Assembly: GCA_026991065.1 (NCBI GenBank)
Contig: JALXCG010000901.1
Span: 1-9,514 of the forward strand
From: JALXCG01 sp026991065 [NCBI: Gemmatimonadota bacterium]
Lineage (GTDB): Bacteria > GCA-2686955
Direction of reading: 5' to 3'
DNA: 9,514 nucleotides
Shown here piece after piece: positions 1-7,377 of the stretch; positions within the stretch are counted from its first letter, which is position 1; each line of letters opens with the position of its first letter. The notes beneath the pieces are model-generated. The model saw only the letters and a program-made list of their open reading frames with translations, had not been told where the DNA came from and did not search any database. The translations under genes and the position numbers were made by a program.

Positions 1-743
1 CCGAAGAGAACCTTGATGTTTGCTTCCGCGGTTAGCAAACCAGCGTAAATCGTGTTGGGCGAGTCTTCTGGAATCACCAGGCTGAGCGGCGCTGAAGTAT
101 TCGAAACGAAGTCGAGAATGCTGTCTTCGCGCGGGGGTAGCCCGTCGTTGCTGGCGGTCCAATTGGCGCCGCCATCATGCGAGTAGTAGAAGCCAGGATG
201 ATCAGGAGAGAGATTAAAGATGTCGAGCCCGGAGAGCTGACCCAACGAACAATAGACGTTGTTGGGATTGGTGGGATCAACAACGATGGCGCCCACGCCC
301 CAGGCGGGATTGGGCATTGAAACGCCCTTGTGAGTCAATCCATTGTTAACGGCTGTCCAGGACGCACCACCATCGGTAGAACGGAATACACCTTCCACAT
401 TGGTCCCCACGTATATGACGTTGGGATTCGCTTTGCAGATGGTAAAGTCCAGAATGTGATAGTCGGGGCTCAATGCCCCGGAGGCCATCTGCGACCAGGA
501 GTGCCCCCCATTGGTGGAACGCCAGATCCCGGAAGCAGGCGGCGCCGGCTCAGAGGCAAACGGATCGGGAAGATCTCCAGTCGAGGCCCACACGACATTG
601 GAGTTCGTGGGATCGAAGTGGATTCGAGACCAAGCGGCAGTCTGCCCAGTCTCTGCAGAGGTCAAGGCCGGACCCCAGTTATATTGGGCCATGCCCATCG
701 TTGCACTCAAGAGGGTGGCCACGCCGGCAATCAGAACTCGCAT
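1..743 (-). CDS. Exported Asp-box (BNR/sortilin-like) beta-propeller protein, N-terminal part
   Basis: The frame is open from an ATG at 743 to the left edge, giving 247 codons without a stop; the C-terminus lies outside the window. Residues 1-19 look like a signal peptide: MR, a hydrophobic stretch, then an Ala-containing cleavage site near GMA-Q. Three Asp-box motifs are visible: STNGGHSW (76-83), STDGGASW (122-129) and SHDGGANW (188-195). Each is linked to propeller-blade signatures of the form DPTNxN-V-[VW/Y] (about 44-52, 106-112, 157-164, 229-234). This is the pattern of the sialidase/sortilin/photosystem-stability (BNR, VPS10-like) fold. In the family, Asp boxes are structural and do not show catalysis, so no enzymatic role can be given; many such proteins are secreted binding or glycan-active proteins. 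A GGAG at 757-754 lies 10 nt before the ATG, and a stop in the neighbouring frame sits just upstream. It is divergent from the S8 protease. The fold is fairly certain, the function unknown. Confidence 0.85.
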   Translation of the reverse strand, partial: MRVLIAGVATLLSATMGMAQYNWGPALTSAETGQTAAWSRIHFDPTNSNVVWASTGDLPDPFASEPAPPASGIWRSTNGGHSWSQMASGALSPDYHILDFTICKANPNVIYVGTNVEGVFRSTDGGASWTAVNNGLTHKGVSMPNPAWGVGAIVVDPTNPNNVYCSLGQLSGLDIFNLSPDHPGFYYSHDGGANWTASNDGLPPREDSILDFVSNTSAPLSLVIPEDSPNTIYAGLLTAEANIKVLF

Positions 744-865
744 ATGCACGTTACTCCGTCATAAGTGAGAGTGTGAGAGAATGGGAGAATCCTCTATAGC
801 CTAACCTGACCCATCCATGCCGCACACCCCCCCTCCGCGGCAAAACTCCCGCAAAGGGAAAATCT

Positions 866-907
866 CCGCAACGCGTCGCTTGAATCGGGGCATTTGCCCC
901 GTTGCGG
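866..907. repeat. Nested inverted repeat (possible operator or RNA hairpin)
   Basis: An outer pair, CCGCAA (866-871) and TTGCGG (902-907), encloses an inner perfect 7-bp palindrome, CGGGGCA (886-892) and TGCCCCG (895-901), with only TT between its arms. The outer right arm directly abuts the inner right arm, while 14 unpaired bases (872-885) lie on the left side, so an RNA would form a stem with one large bulge. Extending the outer repeat gives CCGCAACG/CGTTGCGG, which shares two bases with the inner stem. There is no T-run after it, so it is not a typical terminator. It stands about 220-260 bases before the protease start and about 120 before the propeller start, a plausible place for regulator binding. 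The repeat is seen directly; its role is unknown. Confidence 0.45.
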
Positions 908-1112
908 TGCACCCCGACACAGCCCCCGGCAGCCTCAAGACGGGAAGACCGACTTGTGTCGCATCGTCTATATTCCGCCGCCGCTCTTGAACAAGTGCGT
1001 TGGCCCGGTAATTGCTTGGTCTTTATGAATGCGCGGGAGCGGCTGCAGTGCACACCGCCTCCCAATCTCATCTATTTCAGGGCTTGCCCATCCAACCCGC
1101 CCGTTCATCGCC

Positions 1113-1117
1113 GGAGG
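1113..1117 (+). promoter_or_regulatory. Shine-Dalgarno site setting the protease start
   Basis: GGAGG lies 8 bases before the ATG at 1126. The reading frame stays open upstream to a possible TTG at 1012, but that start has no such site and would put 38 odd residues before an otherwise textbook signal peptide. The site therefore decides the start in favour of 1126. Confidence 0.8.
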
Positions 1118-1125
1118 ATCTGTTC

Positions 1126-2361
1126 ATGTCTCACCCCAAAGCACAATTCTTGTGCGCCTCACTCATCGCCGGACTCGTCTCGGCGCCTGCTCTCTCCGCT
1201 CCGATTCAGCTTGGCGCAGACGAAGTACGCGTAAATCTTGGTACTTCTACGCTCCAAGAGACGCACGAACTTCGAGAGATCTTGAGCAGTGAGTTCTCGG
1301 CTCGTTTCGTACACAGGTTGGATCGCCTGAACGCGACCACCGTAATCATTCCCCAAGACGCTCTTTCACAGTTGCGCCACAACGACCGGGTACGCCGCTT
1401 GGTCTCCTACATCGAGCGCGATCGACGGGCCTATACACCCGAAAATCTGAGTCCGGAGTGGATCGATGCAAATGCCGGCGGGCCGGGTGCGCTCGCGACG
1501 CCGAATGATCCCGGCTATGGCAACCAATGGGGCATGCCCTGTATCGACATTGAACGCGCCTGGGACCGGTATGGCTTCGCCGAGCGCAATGTGACAATTG
1601 CCATTGTCGATACCGGCTCCGATCTCGATCATCCTGATCTTCAAGCGCACATGAATACCGCGGATGATTGGGACTTTGTCAACAATGACAACCGCGCTGA
1701 CGATGACAACGGGCACGGCACACACACCGCGGGGATTGCTGCAGCGGTTACCAACAACGGTACTGGCGTCGCGGGTGTGCTCAATATCACCATCCTGCCG
1801 ATCAAGGTTCTTGATAGTGGCGGCTCCGGCTGGTGGTCCGATGTAGCGGCCGGCATCGACTATGCTGTGCAGCATGGCGCGGATGTGATCAGCATGTCTC
1901 TGGGCGGCGGCTCCGACACAACCGTTCGCAATGCCTGCCAGAATGCCTACAATGCCGGGCTCCTGGTCTTCGCCTCCTCCGGTAACTGGGGCAACTACTG
2001 GGCCAACTACCCGGCGACCTACACCTCGGTGATCGGCGTCGGCTCCCTGCGCACTTGCACCGCGATCTCCAGCTTCTCCAGCCGTGGCTTCGGTGATGAC
2101 ACGACCGAAGGAAACGTCGAAATCGTTGCCGCCGGCTCCGACATCTACTCCACCTACAAGGGCGGTGGCTACGCATGGCTCTCCGGCACGTCGATGTCCT
2201 GCCCCCAGGCAGCCGGTGTTGGCGCGGGCTACTTCGCCTTTGCCCCCGCCGGGATGTCCAATGTCGCCATGCGGCACCACATTCAGTCGCATGCTGACGA
2301 CTTGGGCAGCATGGATACGTACGGCTATGGCCGCGTCGACGCATGGCCGACCGCTGACTGA
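1126..2361 (+). CDS. Secreted subtilisin-like serine protease (peptidase family S8)
   Basis: This 411-residue preproprotein should be exported and cleave peptide bonds outside the cytoplasm. Residues 1-24 form a signal peptide (MSHPKAQ, hydrophobic core, cleavage near ALSA). Residues about 27-105 look like an I9-type propeptide that ends in a VSYIERDR segment, a usual feature just before mature subtilisins. The S8 domain covers about 125-405. The triad is visible: Asp162 in VDTGSD, His197 in GHGTHTAG and Ser356 in SGTSMS. The oxyanion-hole Asn287 stands in ASSGN. The usual His after the SMxxP motif is replaced by Gln361 (SMSCPQAAG), which is unusual, although the triad itself is intact. The protein ends soon after the catalytic domain, with no PPC, sorting or anchoring domain, so a soluble periplasmic or released enzyme is likely. 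It is transcribed alone and followed by a hairpin. Substrate unknown; family assignment is very secure. Confidence 0.96.
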   Translation: MSHPKAQFLCASLIAGLVSAPALSAPIQLGADEVRVNLGTSTLQETHELREILSSEFSARFVHRLDRLNATTVIIPQDALSQLRHNDRVRRLVSYIERDRRAYTPENLSPEWIDANAGGPGALATPNDPGYGNQWGMPCIDIERAWDRYGFAERNVTIAIVDTGSDLDHPDLQAHMNTADDWDFVNNDNRADDDNGHGTHTAGIAAAVTNNGTGVAGVLNITILPIKVLDSGGSGWWSDVAAGIDYAVQHGADVISMSLGGGSDTTVRNACQNAYNAGLLVFASSGNWGNYWANYPATYTSVIGVGSLRTCTAISSFSSRGFGDDTTEGNVEIVAAGSDIYSTYKGGGYAWLSGTSMSCPQAAGVGAGYFAFAPAGMSNVAMRHHIQSHADDLGSMDTYGYGRVDAWPTAD

Positions 2362-2399
2362 TCCAGGGCTGTCGTAGGATTGTGAAAATCCCCCCCCGG

Positions 2400-2427
2400 G
2401 CGGGCGTCCACTTCAGTGGGCGCCCGC
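2400..2427. terminator. GC-rich hairpin between convergent genes, likely bidirectional terminator
   Basis: The arms 2400-2411 and 2416-2427 can form a 12-bp stem with one G-T wobble around the loop TTCA. It lies 38 bases after the protease stop and about 30 bases beyond the stop of the opposing lptD gene, where terminators are expected. No long T-run follows on the plus side (only CTTACTT), while on the minus side a C/G-rich run follows before some T residues. Rho-independent strength is thus uncertain, but position and stem stability favour a shared terminator. Confidence 0.6.
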
Positions 2428-2458
2428 TTACTTATGCAGGAGGAGTTCCGCCTGACAA

Positions 2459-4876
2459 TCAGCGATTCCAGCCATACTCGCGATCTTCCAGCTTGACGTC
2501 GGGAAGATCTTTCAGGCGCACTTCGATGTAGTAGCTCCAATGACCGGAGGATTCGCTCCAGCGAAAGCTCCCGGCCCAGCAGTGGAGGTCGCGGCGTACC
2601 GTTATGAACTGGCTCTCGCGTTGCCCATCGGTCAGGTTGAAACTGGCACGGTAGTCGACCCCCCATTTCGGAGTCGGACTGAAGCCGAGTGAAGTGTTGA
2701 TCCGCAGCGAGGAATCGCCGCTCTTTGGCAGCGTCCAGGTGCCGTGCAGCGAGGCATTCCACCCGCCGGCGCTGAGCTTCGCGTAGGGATCATTGGAAAA
2801 GAGTTTCTGCCGTTCACTCAGCGGCTCCAGGTCCGGTTCCGCGGCAACGATTGCGCTGCTATCCGCCGCCTCACTCCGCGCCTCCGTACCACTGCTGCTG
2901 TGACGCGCATCGAACGAGATCGTGAGATTGCCGCGCTCCCGCCGGTAGGGGTCGTAGGGCATCGACATCTGCACGCCGTAGTCCGGCGAAGGGGTCAGCC
3001 GACCTGAAAAATTGATGTTTGAGAAGTGCTGTTCACCGGGCAGATCGTGACGGACATCACGCAGATCGTCATAGGTTCCGGACCCCTGGAGAGAAAGCAG
3101 ATTGATTCGCTCTTCGCCGCCCTCCGCATCGCGCCATTTGATCTCCAGGCGATTGCCCAGGCTGTAAGAGAGTGTGCGCCGCTCAGTTGGGGTTGAAGAT
3201 GAGCCGAGACCACTGAAAATATCCAGCCGTGAGCCATTGACCTCTTGAAAATACTGGTCAAATGCCGGCGTGTAGAAAACCGAGACTTTCGGGTCGACGG
3301 CATGCATCACCCCACTCAGGCGGCCGATGGATGGCCGGTATATCCCCACGATCGAGGTGGAAACTGACGCGCTCGCCTGCCAAGTATGACGCGCTCGCCA
3401 GTTCTCAATGACGCGGTCATTCCGGTGATCGCGATAGCGATCGAACCAGCTCTCGGCGAATATGAGGCTTGGCGCCACGGTGATTCCATCGAAAAAACGC
3501 AACCCGCGCGCCGAAAAAGTCACGCGGTGGTCGACAGCGCTGTGCCCAATCGCGCTTCCGGCATTGAAGTTGCGCTCGTGAGACGCCGTTCCCGTATAGG
3601 AGAAGCCGAAGGTCCGGTACCAAGCGGGGCCGTCGAGCGCGGCGAGTGAATCCTCCGGTGTCTTCCACGGACCGACGTCGGCTTCGGAGGATTCCGGAAA
3701 AAGCGGCCACCACTCTGAACGCAGAGAAAGCGTAGGCATCTCTTCAACAATGCGGCCGGTTTCCAGATCACGGTTCGAGCGTAGCGAAAGCGTGGCCGAC
3801 CCGAGATCCTCAAAGCTGCGCGAAAGGCTCAGAGAGCCGGACCAGGTTCGCTGAACATCGGAATTGTGCACGGTCCGACGGGCCGACGAATTGATCCGAA
3901 GCCGGGTGCCGTCGTCAAAATTCTGGCTATGGGACAGTTGCAGATCGCTGCTCATGCGCTGGGTGTCGGGATTGTGGGTTTCGATCCAACGCAGACTCGA
4001 CGCCGGTGCATGATAGCGCCAGGCGAAGCGCACCACCGACTCCAGGCGAAAGCGACCGGTGCGGTAAAGATCCACCCGGTTCAGCCAATCCGCATGATCG
4101 TTTGGTGCCCAGTAGTAGCCCACTCCGCGCAAGTAACGCCCGGCAACGGCATCCTTCTCCAGACTGGGCACAAGCAGCCCCGAGTGGCGTCCGTGGCGCA
4201 ATGAGAGCACGAAGTAGGGCAGATAGAAAACCGGCACATCGGCGACACGAACCACCAAGGGACGAGCAACCGCGAGTTCATTTTCCTCAATGCGTGCCTT
4301 CGCACTCCAGAAGGAGTAGTGCGGGTGCTCCAAGCGACAGGTGCTGAAGTTCCCGCAATCGACATCGAGGTACTTGCGCCCCACGCGGCGGATCTCCTCA
4401 CCCGCGTAAATGCCGTCGGTCATGGCCGTAATGCCGTTGTCGACCCGGCCACGTTCACTCTCCATATCCAGTACCGCGCGATCTCCGATGAGCCGCCCCT
4501 CGCCATCCTCCAGTACGGCCTCTCCCTGGGCGGTAAGGAGATCCCGCTCGGTTTCGACTTGCACTGAGTCCGCCTGCAAATGATACGGCCCATAGCGCAG
4601 CTCCGCCTGCCGGCGCAGTTGAACGACGCCGCTCGGAACATCGAAATCGATGAGATCGGCCGCGTAGTGGATGGTGTCCTGTGGCGCCGCGGCCACCCCC
4701 AGAGAATCGCCCGGGCCGGCGGTTGAGTCGGCAGTGCCCTCCTCCGCATGCAGATCCGCGGATCCATCCGCCATAGCTCCGGCACGCACCGGGACCACAA
4801 CGCTGGCAGCAACAACCAGGCCGAGCACAAATGCCACGGCCCAGAGGGGACGGGCGGAGAAGAGCGGCCGGGTCAA
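2459..4876 (-). CDS. lptD: LptD-like outer-membrane LPS-assembly protein
   Basis: LptD is the outer-membrane beta-barrel that, with the lipoprotein LptE, inserts lipopolysaccharide into the outer leaflet. This 805-residue product is close to the usual size (E. coli about 784). It has a signal peptide (hydrophobic about 10-30, then RAGA), a low-complexity linker (about 34-66) and an OstA/LptA-like jellyroll (about 68-165; YAADLIDFD, LxxxAELRYGPY, GEAVLEDGEGRLIGD). The conserved entry to the barrel follows: VPVFYLPYF (214-222), HSGLLVP (231-237) and GYYW (253-256). The rest is alternating aromatic/polar barrel sequence ending in a LKDLPD-type segment. Cysteines seen are 174, 180 and 766, which could allow an inter-domain disulfide as in E. 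coli. The start is a TTG whose bases overlap the TGA of the upstream ATPase gene, so translation is probably coupled; a later ATG would destroy the signal peptide. No lptE or other lpt gene is in the window. A broader OstA/organic-solvent-tolerance label is the main alternative. Confidence 0.88.
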   Translation of the reverse strand: MTRPLFSARPLWAVAFVLGLVVAASVVVPVRAGAMADGSADLHAEEGTADSTAGPGDSLGVAAAPQDTIHYAADLIDFDVPSGVVQLRRQAELRYGPYHLQADSVQVETERDLLTAQGEAVLEDGEGRLIGDRAVLDMESERGRVDNGITAMTDGIYAGEEIRRVGRKYLDVDCGNFSTCRLEHPHYSFWSAKARIEENELAVARPLVVRVADVPVFYLPYFVLSLRHGRHSGLLVPSLEKDAVAGRYLRGVGYYWAPNDHADWLNRVDLYRTGRFRLESVVRFAWRYHAPASSLRWIETHNPDTQRMSSDLQLSHSQNFDDGTRLRINSSARRTVHNSDVQRTWSGSLSLSRSFEDLGSATLSLRSNRDLETGRIVEEMPTLSLRSEWWPLFPESSEADVGPWKTPEDSLAALDGPAWYRTFGFSYTGTASHERNFNAGSAIGHSAVDHRVTFSARGLRFFDGITVAPSLIFAESWFDRYRDHRNDRVIENWRARHTWQASASVSTSIVGIYRPSIGRLSGVMHAVDPKVSVFYTPAFDQYFQEVNGSRLDIFSGLGSSSTPTERRTLSYSLGNRLEIKWRDAEGGEERINLLSLQGSGTYDDLRDVRHDLPGEQHFSNINFSGRLTPSPDYGVQMSMPYDPYRRERGNLTISFDARHSSSGTEARSEAADSSAIVAAEPDLEPLSERQKLFSNDPYAKLSAGGWNASLHGTWTLPKSGDSSLRINTSLGFSPTPKWGVDYRASFNLTDGQRESQFITVRRDLHCWAGSFRWSESSGHWSYYIEVRLKDLPDVKLEDREYGWNR

Positions 4877-5955
4877 ACGATGGCCATTCCAGTTTCGAGG
4901 TCGAAAAAGTGCAGTCGATCCGGTTGCGGGCGCAGATAGACGCGATCGTCATAGCGAACCTGGGCGTCGCCGGGCACCCGCACTGTGACCGATGCACCGG
5001 CAACTTTGAGGTGAATGTAGGTCTCCGCCCCCATGGGCTCCACAACGTCTACGCGTGCAGCCAGTTCGCCGGACTGCGGATCGAGCGCGGCACTCTCGGG
5101 TCGAAACCCGACTTCGAGTTCCTGATCGAGTTGCGAAAGAAGTGCTTTCGGAGCCTCATTCAGTGGAATCTCCACCCCCTCGCCACGAATCAGATAGGCA
5201 CCATCGGCCTTGATCAGTCGACCGCGAACAAAGTTCATCGGCGGGGAGCCAATGAAGCCAGCGACGAAGCGATTGACCGGATGGTGATAAAGACGCAAGG
5301 GCGTGTCGATCTGCTGGATGTCGCCGTCCAGCATCACCACAATCCGATCGCCCATGGTCATCGCTTCGGTTTGATCATGGGTCACATAGATCATGGTCGA
5401 TTCCAGGCGATTGTGCAGCCGCGAGATCTCGGCACGCATCTGCACCCTTAGTTTGGCGTCCAGATTGGAGAGCGGTTCATCAAAAAGAAAGACCTTGGGA
5501 TTGCGCACAATCGCCCTCCCCACGGCCACTCGCTGACGTTGCCCTCCGGAGAGCTGGCGTGGTTTCCGGTCGAGCAGAGCCTCGATTCCGAGAATCCGCG
5601 CCGACTCCAACACCTTGCTCTCGATCTCACTGCGCGCCATGCGCCGAATCTTGAGGGCAAACGCCATGTTGTCGAAGCAGGTCATGTGCGGGTAGAGGGC
5701 ATAGTTCTGAAACACCATGGCGATGTCACGGTCCTTGGGTGCCAAGTTGGTAACATCCCGGTCGCCAATGAATATGCGACCGGACGAGACATCCTCGAGC
5801 CCCGCAACCATGCGCAACGTGGTGGACTTCCCACACCCCGAAGGCCCGACCAGGACCATGAATTCGCGGTCATGAATCTCCATGACTGCGTTCTTTACGG
5901 CCTTGAACCCGTTTTCATAGATCTTGGTCACGTCCTTCAAGCGCACTTCGGCCAC
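4873..5955 (-). CDS. ugpC: UgpC/MalK/MsmX-type ABC transporter ATP-binding protein
   Basis: This cytoplasmic ATPase powers import of sugars or glycerol phosphate by binding-protein-dependent permeases. Counting from the GTG at 5955 (360 residues, normal for the family): Walker A GPSGCGKST (37-45), Q-loop Gln83 in VFQNYALYP, signature LSGGQRQR (135-142), Walker B VFLFDEP (155-161), D-loop SNLDAK and H-loop His193. The C-terminal third carries the regulatory OB/TOBE region (GFRPES about residue 285, then VDVVEPMGAETY). These mark the CUT1 carbohydrate group rather than LptB, which lacks this extension. No permease or binding protein lies nearby, so it is probably an orphan ATPase shared by several transporters, as MsmX is in Bacillus (family knowledge). 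An ATG at 5961 is also in frame but touches the GGAGG with no spacer; GTG at 5955 gives a 6-base spacer and the family-typical MAEVRLKDVTK start. Its stop overlaps the start of lptD. The exact substrate cannot be told. Confidence 0.95.
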   Translation of the reverse strand: MAEVRLKDVTKIYENGFKAVKNAVMEIHDREFMVLVGPSGCGKSTTLRMVAGLEDVSSGRIFIGDRDVTNLAPKDRDIAMVFQNYALYPHMTCFDNMAFALKIRRMARSEIESKVLESARILGIEALLDRKPRQLSGGQRQRVAVGRAIVRNPKVFLFDEPLSNLDAKLRVQMRAEISRLHNRLESTMIYVTHDQTEAMTMGDRIVVMLDGDIQQIDTPLRLYHHPVNRFVAGFIGSPPMNFVRGRLIKADGAYLIRGEGVEIPLNEAPKALLSQLDQELEVGFRPESAALDPQSGELAARVDVVEPMGAETYIHLKVAGASVTVRVPGDAQVRYDDRVYLRPQPDRLHFFDLETGMAIV

Positions 5956-5961
5956 GGCCAT

Positions 5962-5966
5962 CCTCC
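5962..5966 (-). promoter_or_regulatory. Shine-Dalgarno site that decides the ugpC start
   Basis: On the minus strand GGAGG occupies 5966-5962, directly against the ATG at 5961-5959 but 6 bases before the GTG at 5955-5953. A ribosome cannot normally use an ATG without a spacer, so the GTG is the better start, also by comparison with the usual family N-terminus. The 113 bases between folC and the ATG at 5961 hold no convincing promoter or terminator that I can see, only GC-rich partial repeats around 5991-6020. Confidence 0.65.
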
Positions 5967-6074
5967 AGAGTTCGAGAACCCGCCAGATTCAGCGCGGTCG
6001 CGCTCCAGCCGCGCGCCGGCATCCGTTTGCGGAGACTACGCCAGAGACCCGCTGGGCTCAATCCCTGCAGCCAA

Positions 6075-7370
6075 TCAGCCCCAAGCGGCATAGGCCGCTC
6101 CAGCCACGTGAAACGACCCCGCGCAAAGAACCCCGCCGGCTTCGCCCCGATGCGCCGCGGCCAGGGCCAGATCCAGGGCTTCGCTCACGGATGAGCAACT
6201 CTTCGCTTCGATCCCGGCGGTTGCGGTCGCCGCCACCACATCGGCGCGGGAACGGGCCCGACCCGTTTCCAGTTGGGGAACAAGAACGCAGGCGGCAATC
6301 GGGGCCAAAGCCTGCGCCATCTTGACCACATCTTTGTCTCGCAAGGACGAAAAGACAACCGCGGGGCGCCTTTCAGGCCACACCTGCTTCCACGTTTGAA
6401 CACAAGCCGCGATCCCCGGCGCGTTGTGGGCGACATCAAAAACCACGGGAAACGGATCCCTCTGAACCAGGTCGAAGCGGCCGCGTATGCGGGCAGCGGC
6501 CAATCCGCGGCGGATCGCGGGTCGACCGGGCCAAAGACCGGCTCGATCCAACAACGCACACGCAAGTGCCGCATTGTCCGCCTGGTGGCTGCCGAGAAGT
6601 GCCAGGCGCTGGTCGCGCAGGGGGCCGCGTGGACCGTCCAGATCGACCTGCAGACCAGCGGGTTCCTGGCGCGTCACGCTGCGTTTCCAGGTGCGATCGA
6701 GAAGCGTCAGCGGAACACCATCACGAGCAGCCCGTTCGGTGAACCACTCCGCCACCTCCGGTGCCACCGATCCCACCACCAGTGGTCGCCCCGGCCGGGC
6801 GATTGCGTATTTTTCGCCGGCGATGTCCACCAGGCGCGACCCCAGTATTCCAGTATGTTCCAACTCGATCGTGGTGACCGCGGCCCCCAGGGGCGTGCTG
6901 ACGTTGGTGGCATCAAGTCGCCCCCCCAATCCCACTTCGAGAACAGCCAGGTCCACCTTGCGGCTGCGAAAGGTCGCAAAAGCCAGAGCCGCGGTAATCT
7001 CAAAAAAAGTTGCTTCGGTGGCCTCGATGTCGGGCCCGAAACGCTCCAGGAACTCCCGGACTTCCGCCGCGGCAATGGGCTCCCCGGAAACCCGGATTCG
7101 CTCCTCGTATTCACACAGATGGGGCGAAGTGAAGAGCCCCACCCGCTTGCCGCCGGACTCCAGAAGCGCCGCGCAGATCGTGGCAACCGAGCCTTTGCCG
7201 TTGGTACCACCGACGATCAGAGTCGGCACCGCGTGCTGTGGATCGCCCAGTCTCGCCAGCAAATTGCGCATTCGCTCCAGACCGAGTTTGACTCCACCAC
7301 CGGTGCGTGCAAAGAGCCAACGCAGGTCGCGCGGCGCGCTGACGGCTGCGCCGGATTCACGCTGCATCAT
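6075..7370 (-). CDS. folC: Bifunctional folylpolyglutamate synthase / dihydrofolate synthase
   Basis: FolC uses ATP to join glutamate to dihydropteroate (making dihydrofolate) and further glutamates to reduced folates in the cytoplasm. From the ATG at 7370 the product has 431 residues, normal for the family. Features in order: KLGLERM (28-34), P-loop GGTNGKGSV (54-62), FTSPHL (80-85), FFEITAALAF (122-131), EVGLGGRLDATN (145-156), EHTGILG (171-177) and the segment with the probable carbamylated lysine GEKYAI (Lys187). The C-terminal ligase domain has LGSHQADNAALA (259-270), RIRGRFD (294-300), DVAHN (312-316) and SSLRDKD (341-347). The ATG at 7370 is 7 bases after the accD stop. An in-frame start at 7409 exists but would overlap accD by 32 bases and adds an Arg-rich tail not needed by the family. 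Tight linkage with accD, known in many bacteria, supports the call. Small departures from consensus (EKY for EKA, DVAHN for DGAHN) look tolerable. Confidence 0.95.
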   Translation of the reverse strand: MMQRESGAAVSAPRDLRWLFARTGGGVKLGLERMRNLLARLGDPQHAVPTLIVGGTNGKGSVATICAALLESGGKRVGLFTSPHLCEYEERIRVSGEPIAAAEVREFLERFGPDIEATEATFFEITAALAFATFRSRKVDLAVLEVGLGGRLDATNVSTPLGAAVTTIELEHTGILGSRLVDIAGEKYAIARPGRPLVVGSVAPEVAEWFTERAARDGVPLTLLDRTWKRSVTRQEPAGLQVDLDGPRGPLRDQRLALLGSHQADNAALACALLDRAGLWPGRPAIRRGLAAARIRGRFDLVQRDPFPVVFDVAHNAPGIAACVQTWKQVWPERRPAVVFSSLRDKDVVKMAQALAPIAACVLVPQLETGRARSRADVVAATATAGIEAKSCSSVSEALDLALAAAHRGEAGGVLCAGSFHVAGAAYAAWG

Positions 7371-7377
7371 GAGTCGT

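Larger units (their letters stand above)
744..1125. promoter_or_regulatory. Divergent intergenic region between propeller gene and protease gene
   Basis: This 382-base stretch separates two genes that point away from each other and must hold both promoters. No credible gene lies in it; short frames through it lack ribosome sites and family features. For the protease, a weak sigma70-like pair can be read: TTGGCC (1000-1005), 18 bases, TATGAA (1024-1029), each matching four of six consensus positions. On the minus strand TATAGA (798-793) resembles a -10 box, but no good -35 stands at the right distance. A purine-rich tract with repeated GTGAGA-like units covers about 766-789, next to the propeller gene start. 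A nested inverted repeat (866-907) is listed separately. The presence of promoters is inferred from gene layout; the specific boxes are guesses. Confidence 0.4.

Noticed and set aside
330-799. Three overlapping plus-strand frames opposite the propeller gene
   Set aside because: The minus-strand frame has a signal peptide and three Asp boxes, while these frames show only low-complexity basic sequence.
1012-1125. Extended TTG start for the protease
   Set aside because: It has no ribosome site and would place 38 residues before a good signal peptide; GGAGG at 1113-1117 supports the ATG at 1126.
1366-2292. Minus-strand open frame of 308 codons opposite the S8 protease
   Set aside because: The Gly/Ala/Val-rich translation mirrors protease codons; the plus strand carries the complete catalytic triad.
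4873-5961. Idea that the ATPase next to lptD is LptB
   Set aside because: The C-terminal TOBE/regulatory domain of about 120 residues and the MalK/UgpC-like motifs do not fit LptB, which is only about 240 residues long.
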